Shown piece by piece: positions 30,170 to 39,491 of a DNA stretch of 64,000 nt. Position 1 is the stretch's first letter. Each line of letters opens with the position of its first letter. The stretch is taken from positions 1-64,000 of the forward strand of contig JAJPKR010000025.1 of NCBI GenBank assembly GCA_021323595.1, given 5' to 3'. Origin of the DNA: Terriglobia bacterium (GTDB lineage: Bacteria; Acidobacteriota; Terriglobia; Terriglobales; SCQP01). The notes under the pieces were generated by a model. That model ran no database searches. It saw only the letters and a list, made by a program, of their open reading frames with translations, and was not told the DNA's origin. Made by a program: the position numbers and the translations under genes.

Positions 30170-31385
30170 GACGACGCCGGCGAGCACGCTGGAAGCCGGT
30201 TGGGCGCGCGCCGACATCACGCCGCCGCCGGCGCTGCCGATGGCCGGTTACTTAGCGCGCAAGCAACCGGCCCGCGGCGCGCTCGATCCTCTCGAAGTCC
30301 GGTGTTTGGCGCTACGGCAAGGCCGCCGGCGTGCAGTTCTGGTCCTGATCGATTGGCTGCTGGTGGAAAGCCGCTGGTGCAAAGCGCTGCGTGCGGAGCT
30401 GGCGCGGCGCCACGGGTTGCCGCGAAGCGCGGTGATCGTGGCGGCGACGCACACCCACGCGGGGCCGGCGGTGCCCACCGGACCGTTTGTCTTGGGCATG
30501 CCGCCGGATGCCGCCGCTCGCGCTTATTGGCAGCACGCCCGGCGCAAGATGCAGACGGCGGCGGCGCAAGCGCTGGCGGCCTTGCGGCCGGTCGAAGCCG
30601 CCTGGGCGCGCGGCGCGATCGGAGGCGTCGCCGGCGACCGCAATCGCGCCGGGCGCTGGAGCAAGCAGCCGGTGCTGGCGCTGCGGCTGCGCCCGCGCGA
30701 CGGCGGCGCCGCGGCCATGGTTACGGTGTACGGCTGCCATCCGACCGTGCTGGGGCCGGACAATGACCGCTATTCCGGCGACCTGCTGGGCGCGATGGCG
30801 CGCGGTTTGGAGGCGAGCGGCATTGCCTGCGCTTTGATCGCCAATGGGGCTGCCGCCAATCTGAGCACTCGCTTCACGCGGCAAGAGCGCACGCCGGCGC
30901 AAGTCGGGCGATTCGCCGCGGTGGCGCTGGGGCAAATGCGCCGGCTGCGATGGTGCCGGCCGCCTGCGGTTCGCTTGCGCACGATTGCCTGCAGCATCGA
31001 ACTGCCGTTGCGAAGCCGCGAGGAAGCGGCTGCAGGCCCCCTGTCCGGCGAGGGCGCGCAGGTCTGGGCAGAGTTGCGGCGCTCGCGCCTTTTCGCCGCC
31101 AACAGTCTGGGGATCGAGATCGTGCTCTGGCAGCTCGGGCCGTTCACGCTGGCGGCGCTTCCGCTCGAGATCTTCGCCGATACCGGCGCGTTCCTGTGGC
31201 GGCAGGTACGGATGCAGGTGCTGGGCTACGCCAACGGCTACTGGGGTTATCTCCCTTCGCGCTCCGCGCGGGCCCGCGATTACGAGACCGTCTCTTCGCC
31301 GTTCAACCGGGATGGGGATCGCCGCCTGCGTTTCGCTCTCACGCGTTCCGTCCTAGAGACCCGCCGCCGCGGGCCGGCGGCCTAG
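30162..31385 (+). CDS. Neutral/alkaline non-lysosomal ceramidase N-terminal-domain-like protein
   Basis: LEAGWARADITPPPALPMAGYLARKQPARGALDPLEVRCLAL; VIVAATHTHAGPAVPTGP; GCHPTVLGPDNDRYSGDL. Confidence 0.78.
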   Translation: MPRTTPASTLEAGWARADITPPPALPMAGYLARKQPARGALDPLEVRCLALRQGRRRAVLVLIDWLLVESRWCKALRAELARRHGLPRSAVIVAATHTHAGPAVPTGPFVLGMPPDAAARAYWQHARRKMQTAAAQALAALRPVEAAWARGAIGGVAGDRNRAGRWSKQPVLALRLRPRDGGAAAMVTVYGCHPTVLGPDNDRYSGDLLGAMARGLEASGIACALIANGAAANLSTRFTRQERTPAQVGRFAAVALGQMRRLRWCRPPAVRLRTIACSIELPLRSREEAAAGPLSGEGAQVWAELRRSRLFAANSLGIEIVLWQLGPFTLAALPLEIFADTGAFLWRQVRMQVLGYANGYWGYLPSRSARARDYETVSSPFNRDGDRRLRFALTRSVLETRRRGPAA

Positions 31386-31413
31386 ATAGGCGAGTCTGGC
31401 CAGTGGCAACGTG

Positions 31414-32277
31414 CTAGCGGGTCGCTTCCACGCCGGCGGACCAGCTTTCGCCGCAGCGCCCTTCAAAACTGCGCGCGGTGGCGAGCCAAGGGTTGTCCTT
31501 CGGCAACAGCGGCAGGGTGTAGACTAAGGCGCCATCGCCGTGGCGGCAGGCGATCGAGAGCCCCTCGCGCAAGATTCGGGGCAGCGGCCGCCCTTCGCGG
31601 TGCCAGGAAGTCGCGCTGGCATACACACCCGCATAGATCGGAAAGCGGCCGCGCACCGCCAAGCGCACGTTGTCAAGCGCCGAGGGCCAGCCGGTGTTTT
31701 TTTCCAGGTTGGTCCACCAAAGCCACACGCCATCGACACAGCCGGCCAGGCGGTTGGCGACGCTCGTATCCAGATCGTAAACGGTCGGGGTAAACAACAA
31801 ATCCGGCGCCACCGCCCGCTTTGCCCGTTGCAGTTCGCAAACGTAATAACGCGTGAACAGCTTGGGATTGGCGCCCTGATCAAGATCGTCGATGTTCACG
31901 CCGCGCAGCGCCGGGTGTGTGCGCGACAACCGGCCCAGTTCGCGCATCCAGCGGGCGAAATCGAGCCCGAAGGGCGGGGACTGCCCCTCGCTCGGGGGAA
32001 TCAGCACCACCCACACCGCGATGCCGCCGGCGCGCGCCGCGTCGAGAGCGGCCGGAAGCGCGGTCCAATTCGTGCCCTCGAGCACCCATACATAGCAGGA
32101 GAATCCGTTCGCATGGAGGGTACGGATGGTGGCGGCGGCGTCGATTGCACCGCCTGGGGCGGTAAGCGGCGCGGCCCAAACGCAAGGGGAAGTTCCCAAG
32201 GCGTGGCCGGGCGCGGCGGCCATGGCAGTCGCAGCCGAGAACATGAGCGCAACCGCCAGGAACAAAGCTCGTTTCAT
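31414..32277 (-). CDS. Secreted hypothetical protein, possibly a TIM-barrel glycosidase-like fold
   Basis: Signal MKRALFLAVALMFSAATAMAAA; GVNIDDLDQG, VDGVWLWWTNLEKNTGW, YAGVYASATSW; no family recognised. Confidence 0.5.
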   Translation of the reverse strand: MKRALFLAVALMFSAATAMAAAPGHALGTSPCVWAAPLTAPGGAIDAAATIRTLHANGFSCYVWVLEGTNWTALPAALDAARAGGIAVWVVLIPPSEGQSPPFGLDFARWMRELGRLSRTHPALRGVNIDDLDQGANPKLFTRYYVCELQRAKRAVAPDLLFTPTVYDLDTSVANRLAGCVDGVWLWWTNLEKNTGWPSALDNVRLAVRGRFPIYAGVYASATSWHREGRPLPRILREGLSIACRHGDGALVYTLPLLPKDNPWLATARSFEGRCGESWSAGVEATR

Positions 32278-33020
32278 GATGGGCTCTCCCGGTAATAGCG
32301 AATCCGCCCGGCGCAAGGGGCCATAAGCGCGCGGAGGTCCTCGAGCGTTACGCCCTCGATGTTGGCGCTGGGAAAAACCGCCGGCGGGCGGCCGGCGGCG
32401 GCCAGTTGCGTGGCGGTTTCGATGAGCAAGGCGTGCAAGAGCGCCGTGCCCAAGGCCGTGCTGGCGGGCCCCATCGCCGTGCCGATACCGGGCACGCGGA
32501 CCGCGGCGTCGCCGGCGGGAACGCCGTTGTCCAGCACCACGTCGGCGACTTCAAAGAGCCGCTGGCCGGAGGGATGGCGCGATGGCGCGGCGCGCGATTG
32601 CTCGACGTTGGTCAGCGCGATCACTTTGACCCCGGCCTGCCGCATGCGCAGCGCCAGCTCGACCGGCAAGCCGTTGCGCCCGGAATTGGAAATGACCAAC
32701 CCGGCATCGCCGGCGCGGAAATCGGCTTGCGCGGCGAGCTCGCCGGCGGCGGCGATGGCGCGTTCGAAGAGGCTGCTGGCCAGCGCGCCGCGTTCGAAGC
32801 CCAGGCGGCTGTCGAGAATCGGATTGACGGCGACGAGGCCACCGGCACGAAAGAAGACTTCCTGGGCTAAGAGCGCCGAGTGCCCGCAGCCGAAGGCATG
32901 CAGCACTCCTCCGGAGGCGAGCGCCTCCGCGATGGAGGCCGCCGCGGGCGCGAGGTCGCGCTCTTGCAATCGCGCCAGCCTGCGCCGCAGTTCTTCCAGG
33001 TATTCGCGTGCGGGAGTCAT
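32274..33020 (-). CDS. SIS-domain phosphosugar-binding protein
   Basis: VLHAFGCGHSALLAQEVFFRAGGLVAVNPI; AGDAGLVISNSGRNGLPVELALRMRQAGVKVIALTN. Confidence 0.88.
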   Translation of the reverse strand: MTPAREYLEELRRRLARLQERDLAPAAASIAEALASGGVLHAFGCGHSALLAQEVFFRAGGLVAVNPILDSRLGFERGALASSLFERAIAAAGELAAQADFRAGDAGLVISNSGRNGLPVELALRMRQAGVKVIALTNVEQSRAAPSRHPSGQRLFEVADVVLDNGVPAGDAAVRVPGIGTAMGPASTALGTALLHALLIETATQLAAAGRPPAVFPSANIEGVTLEDLRALMAPCAGRIRYYRESPS

Positions 33021-33892
33021 CGCGCCGACATGCTGTGCCGCAAAGTCCCGATGCCCTCGATCTCGACTTCGACGACATCCCCGGCACGCAAAAAGACCGG
33101 CGGCTTCTGAAAGAACCCGGTGCCCGCCGGCGTGCCGGTGGTGATCGCGTCGCCCGGCTCGAGCGCCAGCGATTGCGACAAGAACGCAGCCAAGGCCGCC
33201 GGCTTGAAAAAAAGGTTTCGCGTGTTCGAACGTTGCCGGGTCACGCCATTGTGCCGGAGGCTGATCGCCAGCTCAGGAGGGTTGGGCAAGGCGTCGGCGG
33301 AGGTCAGCCACGGCCCCATCGGCGTGAAGCCATCGCAGTTTTTGCCGCGAAACCATTGCCCGTCGCGGGCCTGAAAATCGCGCGCCGTGACGTCATTGAC
33401 GATGGTGTACCCGGCGATGGCGGCGGCGGCGGCGGCTTCGGAGGCGCCGGCGAGGCGCCGGCCGATGACGAAGGCGAGTTCGGCCTCGTAATCCACCTGC
33501 TCGCTGCCGGCGGGCAGCGGCACGGCGCCGCCCTGGGGGGTGATCGTCGCCGCCAGCTTCGAGAAAAAGATTGGGGAGGCCGGCGGCGGCAAGTTGTTTT
33601 CCGCGGCATGATCGGCGTAGTTGAGGCCGACGGCGAAGATGCGGCAATCCCGCGCCAACAGCGGCGCGTGCCGCAAACTTGCCAGCGGGCGCCGCGGCAC
33701 GCCGGGAGGCGGCGCCGCGGCCAGCGACTGAACTTGGCGCCAGGCGGCTTCTCCGGCGCGCAGCAATGCCGTGAGATGGCGAAACTCCGGCGCGGCCAGC
33801 GCGGCCGAAATGTCGAGCACCTCGGTTCCGTGGGCTCCGTGCCGCGCGCCCAGGCGCGGCTCGCCGTCCATCCAGAAGTTGAGAAGATCCAT
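33017..33892 (-). CDS. Fumarylacetoacetate hydrolase family protein
   Basis: IFAVGLNYADHAAENNLPPPASPIFFSK; VDYEAELAFVIGRRL; TGTPAGTGFFQKPPVFLRAGDVVEVEIEGIGTL. Confidence 0.92.
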   Translation of the reverse strand: MDLLNFWMDGEPRLGARHGAHGTEVLDISAALAAPEFRHLTALLRAGEAAWRQVQSLAAAPPPGVPRRPLASLRHAPLLARDCRIFAVGLNYADHAAENNLPPPASPIFFSKLAATITPQGGAVPLPAGSEQVDYEAELAFVIGRRLAGASEAAAAAAIAGYTIVNDVTARDFQARDGQWFRGKNCDGFTPMGPWLTSADALPNPPELAISLRHNGVTRQRSNTRNLFFKPAALAAFLSQSLALEPGDAITTGTPAGTGFFQKPPVFLRAGDVVEVEIEGIGTLRHSMSAR

Positions 33893-34190
33893 CCGCGCCC
33901 CCTACTCTAGCGGCTGCCGGTCCGGATGGGTATGGGAAATCGCCGGGGCTGGTAAGCGCGTTGCACCTGACGCAACGACATCCACGACGCCGGCTCCAGA
34001 GAGACGTTGTTGAGGCTGAGCGAGGGCAGCGGCTCCATCCTGCCTACCGCTCGATGAACCCAACCATCGCGGTCGGGCACGAACGTTTCGCTTCGCCGTT
34101 CCATCGCGCGCAACGGAGGCGCGTCCGCCAGGGGCCGGGCCGGCCCTTGCCCGAGAATTCGATCCGCGGCCCTGGCCCGCCGAACGCGCG

Positions 34191-35615
34191 TCAGCCGGCG
34201 ACGGCTTTGAGGTCGGGGCGAGTCGCCTCGTAACTGGTTGCGTAGGCGAGCAGATCAGGATCTGGAATCACGCCTCGTTGCGCGCAAGCGGCACGATAGA
34301 GATCCGGCCACCAGTTGTGATGCGCGGTCAGCCCTTGCTCGCGCCACTCGCGCCAGCCGCCGAGCACCTGCGACCAGGCGCGGTCGCCGGCCGCGAGCGC
34401 CTCGGACTGCGAGCCGAACTCCGGCACCAGCCATTTGCGTCCCAGGCGGGCGTGCAGAACTTCGTCGGCCCAGTCGTAGTCCTGCATGAGCGCCGCCAGG
34501 CGGTCTGAGCTGGCCAGCGCAATGCGCCATTCGCCTTCCTTGCCGTGAGGCCGCGGCATCAAGCCTTGCTCGATGGCGTAGAGCACGGCGTGGCGCTCGC
34601 GCGGCGCGAGCTGAGTATTGAGGGTGAGCGACCAGGTGATCGGCAGGGGGACTTGGCGCCAATCGAGGCCGAGCGCGGCAAAGCCGACCTCGCCCATCAT
34701 CGCGTGCCGCGCCTCGTCCCAGAGCTGCCGGGTGAGATCGCGGTAATACTCCCAGGGCTGGCCGCCGGTTTCCGCGAGGATGCCGGCGATCATTTCCGGC
34801 ACGTCGATCTCGCGCATGCGCTTGAAATAAAGCATCAGCGTTTTCGGCCAGGCAGGAATGCGCTCATCGAACAGGAACGCCTCGGCATTCACCGCCATGT
34901 TGTAGGGGTCGCGAAACCGCTCGTCGCGCCTGGGCACCGGATCGAAGCGGGGAGGCGCGGCGGAAAATTGCCGCTCGGGGGCGGCGCCGGCCGGCGCGGC
35001 GGCGCCATCGAGATCGCCGGCCGCCGCCAGCGCCTGCGCCAGCGCTTCGCGCCAAGGCGCCAACTCGAGCCGCTTCTCGGCGCTCATCAGGCAGCGCGCG
35101 GCGGCGTCGCCGTATTCGGCCATCTCGCGAGTCTCGAGGAGCGCCCAGCGCGCGGCCCGGAAACTCGGGAAGTCGAAGAGGCGGTGGGTCTCGCGGAGAA
35201 ACCGCTCCAGGCCGCGAACCAGGGCGGGCAGCGCGGCGTCGTAAATCCCCAGGACCAGCGCTTCGGGCGCCGGCGCCGCCGCGATCTCATCGAAGAAGAT
35301 CTCGAGCGCCGCGTGAGGCGCGGCGTCCAAGCCGTAGGGCGGCTGGCGCATCTCCTGGACGCGCGCCGCGAGAGCGGCGACGTGCTCGGCGCAATAGAAC
35401 GCGTGCAGGCTGAACGCCATCTTCAGTTCGTAAATCGGCATGGCGGTAAGCCGCGTCACGAAAACTCCGTGGAGGCGCTTGAATGCCCAGTGCAGCCTTT
35501 TCAGCCGCGCCACGGCGTCTTCGACGCTGAGTCCGATTTCCGCCGCCTGGCTCATAGGCAGCAGCCCGACGAGCGGAGGCAACCCGCGGTATCCGGCGTA
35601 TGGTTCGTTTTCCAT
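34191..35615 (-). CDS. Hypothetical protein, candidate ferritin-like di-iron fold
   Basis: Helix-rich; CAEHVAAL and IDVPEMIAGILAETGGQPWEYYRDLTRQLWDEARHAMMGEVGF (DExRH); no family assigned. Confidence 0.55.
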   Translation of the reverse strand: MENEPYAGYRGLPPLVGLLPMSQAAEIGLSVEDAVARLKRLHWAFKRLHGVFVTRLTAMPIYELKMAFSLHAFYCAEHVAALAARVQEMRQPPYGLDAAPHAALEIFFDEIAAAPAPEALVLGIYDAALPALVRGLERFLRETHRLFDFPSFRAARWALLETREMAEYGDAAARCLMSAEKRLELAPWREALAQALAAAGDLDGAAAPAGAAPERQFSAAPPRFDPVPRRDERFRDPYNMAVNAEAFLFDERIPAWPKTLMLYFKRMREIDVPEMIAGILAETGGQPWEYYRDLTRQLWDEARHAMMGEVGFAALGLDWRQVPLPITWSLTLNTQLAPRERHAVLYAIEQGLMPRPHGKEGEWRIALASSDRLAALMQDYDWADEVLHARLGRKWLVPEFGSQSEALAAGDRAWSQVLGGWREWREQGLTAHHNWWPDLYRAACAQRGVIPDPDLLAYATSYEATRPDLKAVAG

Positions 35616-35790
35616 CGCAACCCTCAGCCTCATTCTGCCGCAACGTCGTTCTGGCCGCCGGAACGCCCGGCGACCGGGCCCGAGCGCGGATTGCATGCGA
35701 TTGAGCATCCGGCTAGCGTGGGGCGTTTTCGCGCGGGAGCGGATTCAGGGCAGGGGGGCGGCGGCGCCCGCGACGTAGTAAAGTTCGAAT

Positions 35791-37200
35791 ATGGCCGCCG
35801 GCAAGCCGCGCGTGCTGGTCGTGGACGACGAGCCGCACGAGCGCCAAGGACTATCCGAACTGATCGCCGCCTGGGGCTACGCCGTCGAGGGCGCGGCCGA
35901 CGGCGCGCAGGCGCTGGAGAAGCTGGCCGCCGCGCCCGCGCACGTGGTGATCACCGACATCCGCATGCCGCGCATGGACGGCTTGCAGCTTTTGGCGCGC
36001 ATCCGGCAGACTCTCGGCGACTTGCCGGTGCTGGTGTTGACGGGGCAAGGCTCGAAGGAGGCGGTGGTCGAGTGTCTGCGCCTGCGCGCCAACGACTACA
36101 TCGAGAAGCCGATTCGCGGCGGGGAACTGAAGCAGCGGCTGGCGGATCTGGTCTCCGAGGCGCTGCGCGCGGCCGCGCCGGCGGAGGCGGGCGGCGGGCG
36201 CGAGCGCGAAGACGCCGACGCGGAAGAATGGGAGTTCGCGGGCGAATCGAAGGCGGTCCAGGAGATTCGCGCGCTGATCCAGCAGGTCGCGCCCACCACC
36301 GCGAGCGTGCTGATCACCGGCGAGAGCGGCACGGGCAAGGAAGTGGTTGCCCGCCGCATCCACCAGCTCAGCCCGCGGCGCGAGCGCACGTTCCTGGCGG
36401 TCAACTGCTCGGCGATTCCCGAGAGCCTGATGGAGAGCGAGCTGTTCGGGCACGAGAAGGGCGCCTTCACCGGCGCCGTCGAGCGGCGCGCCGGCTGTTT
36501 CGAACTGGCCGAGAACGGCACCTTGCTCCTCGACGAGATCGGCGAAATGCCGCTGCCGACGCAAGCCAAGCTGCTGCGCGTGCTCGAAGACCGGCGCCTG
36601 CGCCGCCTGGGCAGCAAGGCGGAGATGCCGGTGAACGTGCGCGTGCTCGCCGCCACCAACAAGGATCCCGCCAAGGCGGTGGCGAGCGGGCAACTGCGCG
36701 GCGACCTTTATTACCGGCTCAACGTCTTTCATTTGCATCTGCCGCCGCTGCGCGAGCACCTGGAAGATCTCGAGCTGCTCTGCACCACCTGGCTGCGGCG
36801 GCTGAACCGGCGCCACGGGCGGCAAGTGCTGGGCATCTCGCCGGCGCTGCTGGCCGCCTTCCGCCGCCATCTGTGGCCGGGCAACGTGCGCGAATTGCGG
36901 AACGCGCTGGAGCGCGCCGTGATCGTCTGCGACGGGCCGATGCTCGAGCCGCGCCACCTGGCGCCCGACTTCGGCCGCGCCCGCCCGGTCTACGAAGACG
37001 ACGCGCACTCGGTGCGCGTTCCCGTGGGCACCACCGTCGCCGAGGCCGAGCGCCTGCTCATCTTGAAGACCCTGGCGGGCGAGAATAACAACAAGACTCG
37101 CGCCGCCGAGCGGCTCGGCATCAGCCTGAAGACGCTGCAGAACAAGCTCAAGGAGTATGGCGCCGCCAGCCGCGCGGCGGAAGCGGAGGTCCGGGAGTAG
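35791..37200 (+). CDS. Sigma-54-dependent response regulator (NtrC-like)
   Basis: VLVVDDEPHERQGLSELI receiver; LITGESGTGKEVVARRIHQLSPR; ESELFGHEKGAFTGAVERRAGCFELAENGTLLLDEIGEMPL; C-terminal Fis-type HTH. Confidence 0.95.
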   Translation: MAAGKPRVLVVDDEPHERQGLSELIAAWGYAVEGAADGAQALEKLAAAPAHVVITDIRMPRMDGLQLLARIRQTLGDLPVLVLTGQGSKEAVVECLRLRANDYIEKPIRGGELKQRLADLVSEALRAAAPAEAGGGREREDADAEEWEFAGESKAVQEIRALIQQVAPTTASVLITGESGTGKEVVARRIHQLSPRRERTFLAVNCSAIPESLMESELFGHEKGAFTGAVERRAGCFELAENGTLLLDEIGEMPLPTQAKLLRVLEDRRLRRLGSKAEMPVNVRVLAATNKDPAKAVASGQLRGDLYYRLNVFHLHLPPLREHLEDLELLCTTWLRRLNRRHGRQVLGISPALLAAFRRHLWPGNVRELRNALERAVIVCDGPMLEPRHLAPDFGRARPVYEDDAHSVRVPVGTTVAEAERLLILKTLAGENNNKTRAAERLGISLKTLQNKLKEYGAASRAAEAEVRE

Positions 37201-37362
37201 GCGCCGGCGACCCCGCAGCGGGCGGCCGGAGCCGGGAGCGGCAGGGCCGAGGATCCGCGTCAACGTGAACCCTCCAGGTACAAACGGTCTCCGCAACCCG
37301 CTGCCGGCAGACCGCCCACGGCCGGCTTCTAGCGGCCGCTTTCCGGCAGCCGGCCGCCAGCC

Positions 37363-39282
37363 ATGAAGCTCAAGACCAAACTGGTGCTGGCGCTGTCGCT
37401 GCTCGTGCTCGTGGTGGTGGCCGCGGTGAGCCTGCTGTATGTGGCCAGCATCCTGCGCGAGCAGATGCACGGCATCTACTCGAGCGCCGATTTCGTCTCG
37501 CGCGAGGTTTTCAACGAGGTCCGGCAAGAATTGCAAAGCGCCGCCGCCGCCGGCCTGGTGGACCTGCGGCAGCCGGGGGCAGCCGAGGAATTCATGCGCG
37601 CGCTCGACCAAAGCGCGGCTCTGACGACGCTGATGAACTCGGCGATCTCCTATCCGGTGACCAGCGCCGTGCGCGACGTGGCGGTGGTGGATGAGAACAA
37701 CCGCGTGCTCGCCGACTCCGATCCGCAGCTCGTGGGGCAGGTCTTGCCGCCGCGCGAGCAATTGCAAGCGGTGACCAGCGGCAGCCTCGCCAGCCAGTTG
37801 CGCGCCATCTTCGGCGCCGAGGAAGTCTACGAAGTCACGCTGCCGATGACGCTGGGGACGCAGCCGCTGGGTTCGATCCGCGTGGGCGTGGACACGGCGC
37901 TGGTGCGCGCGGCCCTCGCCTCGCGCATCCGCTCCATCGCCTTCTACGGCATCTTGATCGTGATCGTGGCCACGCTGCTGGCGGTCGCCTTCTCGGATTT
38001 CGCGCTCTCGCCGCTGAACGCGCTGAGCGCGCAACTCGACCGCGCCGTGCGCGGCGAGGCGGCCGAGACTCCCGCGGCGCGCTGGGGCGCGGAAGTGGGC
38101 CAGGTCAGCTCCAAGATCGAGTCGCTGGGGCGGCAGATTCAGGACGCGCGCCAGATCTACACCAGCCTGCACGAGAGCGTCACGCAAGTGCTGGAAGGGC
38201 TGGAAGAAGGCATCGTGCTGTTCGCCCCCGACGGCCGCGCCTTGATGGCCAGCGCCGCCGCCCAGACCTTTCTCGCCATGGCGCCGGCGCAAATCGTGGG
38301 CCGGCCGGTGGAAGAAGTCTTCGCCAGCGACTCGAGCCTCGACCGCGCGGTGCGGGCGGCGGTGCGGCGGGGGACGCCGCTGCCGCGGCGCGAAGTCGAG
38401 CGCGCCGCCGGCGGCCGGCCGCTGCTGGCGCGGCTCGACTGGCTGGGCGAGGGCAACCGGGCCAGCGCCCTGCTAGTGCTGCGCGACGCCGAGCGGGTGC
38501 ATCGCCTCGAAGATCTTCTGGAGGTCGCGCGCCGCCTCTCGGCCGTCGGCCGCCTCACCCACGGCGTCGCGCACGAGGTCAAGAACCCGCTCAACGCCAT
38601 GGCCATTCATCTCGATTTGCTGCGCGAGAAGGCGCGGGACCGCGATCTCGACCAGCACCTCGACATCATTCGCCATGAGCTCGACCGCCTGGATTGGGTG
38701 GTCAAGACCTTTCTCGATTTCACGCGGCCGGTGGAGGTGCGGCTGCGCCGCGTGGAATTGGCCGAGGTTGCCACCACGGTTCGCGATCTGGTTGCCGGCC
38801 AGGCGGCCACGCGCGGCATCGAGGTCATCGTCGAGGCGCCCGCGGACGGCGAGTTGCCGCCATTCTGGGCCGATCGCGACTTAGTCGAGCAGGTGCTGCT
38901 GAACTTGGTCAACAACGCCCTCGACGCCACCGCCGAGCGCCTGGCCGCGGCGCCCGCGGGGTCTTCTCCCGCCGCGGGCGGGCCGGCGGTCGTTCGCATC
39001 GCCCTCGCGCAGGAGGGCGAGGAGGCCGTGGTGCGCGTGCACGATCAAGGCGGGGGCGTGCCGGAGGAGATTCGCGAAAAGATCTTCGACCTTTACTTCT
39101 CGACCAAGGCCGAAGGCAGCGGGCTCGGCCTGGCTATCGCCGCCCGGGTCATGCAGCTTCATAATGGTTCGATCGAGTTGGAGCGCACCGCCGGGCCGGG
39201 CGCCTGTTTTTGCCTGCGCTTTCCCATGAGCGCGGGCGCGCCGGCGGAGCCGCCGCCAGCGGAAGAAGCCGCGGAAGCATGA
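37363..39282 (+). CDS. Membrane sensor histidine kinase
   Basis: Two TM segments; LTHGVAHEVKNPLNAMAIHLDLLREKA H-box; DLVEQVLLNLVNNALDA; FDLYFSTKAEGSGLGLAIAARV. Confidence 0.94.
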   Translation: MKLKTKLVLALSLLVLVVVAAVSLLYVASILREQMHGIYSSADFVSREVFNEVRQELQSAAAAGLVDLRQPGAAEEFMRALDQSAALTTLMNSAISYPVTSAVRDVAVVDENNRVLADSDPQLVGQVLPPREQLQAVTSGSLASQLRAIFGAEEVYEVTLPMTLGTQPLGSIRVGVDTALVRAALASRIRSIAFYGILIVIVATLLAVAFSDFALSPLNALSAQLDRAVRGEAAETPAARWGAEVGQVSSKIESLGRQIQDARQIYTSLHESVTQVLEGLEEGIVLFAPDGRALMASAAAQTFLAMAPAQIVGRPVEEVFASDSSLDRAVRAAVRRGTPLPRREVERAAGGRPLLARLDWLGEGNRASALLVLRDAERVHRLEDLLEVARRLSAVGRLTHGVAHEVKNPLNAMAIHLDLLREKARDRDLDQHLDIIRHELDRLDWVVKTFLDFTRPVEVRLRRVELAEVATTVRDLVAGQAATRGIEVIVEAPADGELPPFWADRDLVEQVLLNLVNNALDATAERLAAAPAGSSPAAGGPAVVRIALAQEGEEAVVRVHDQGGGVPEEIREKIFDLYFSTKAEGSGLGLAIAARVMQLHNGSIELERTAGPGACFCLRFPMSAGAPAEPPPAEEAAEA

Positions 39283-39491
39283 GCATGAGGGGACAACGGG
39301 AGCGGAGGCAGAGCGCCGGCAGGCGGAGACGGGCGCACACGCCGGCCGGCCTGCGTCTTCCGCCGGGTCCAAGTTGTTGGTCCCGGGTCGCGGAAGTTGC
39401 GGCGCCCGACGGCGGAGGCCCGGGGCGGGCGCGCACGCCGCCCGGCCTCGAAGTCTTGCCGGTGGGGGCCGGCCGGCACGCGATCGCTGTG

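Noticed and set aside
33907-34113. 68-aa minus ORF resembling a TonB-receptor C-terminal scrap
   Set aside because: Too short and ambiguous; could be chance coding in the spacer.
35851-38292. 813-aa minus-strand ORF
   Set aside because: Antisense to the clear NtrC regulator and histidine kinase.
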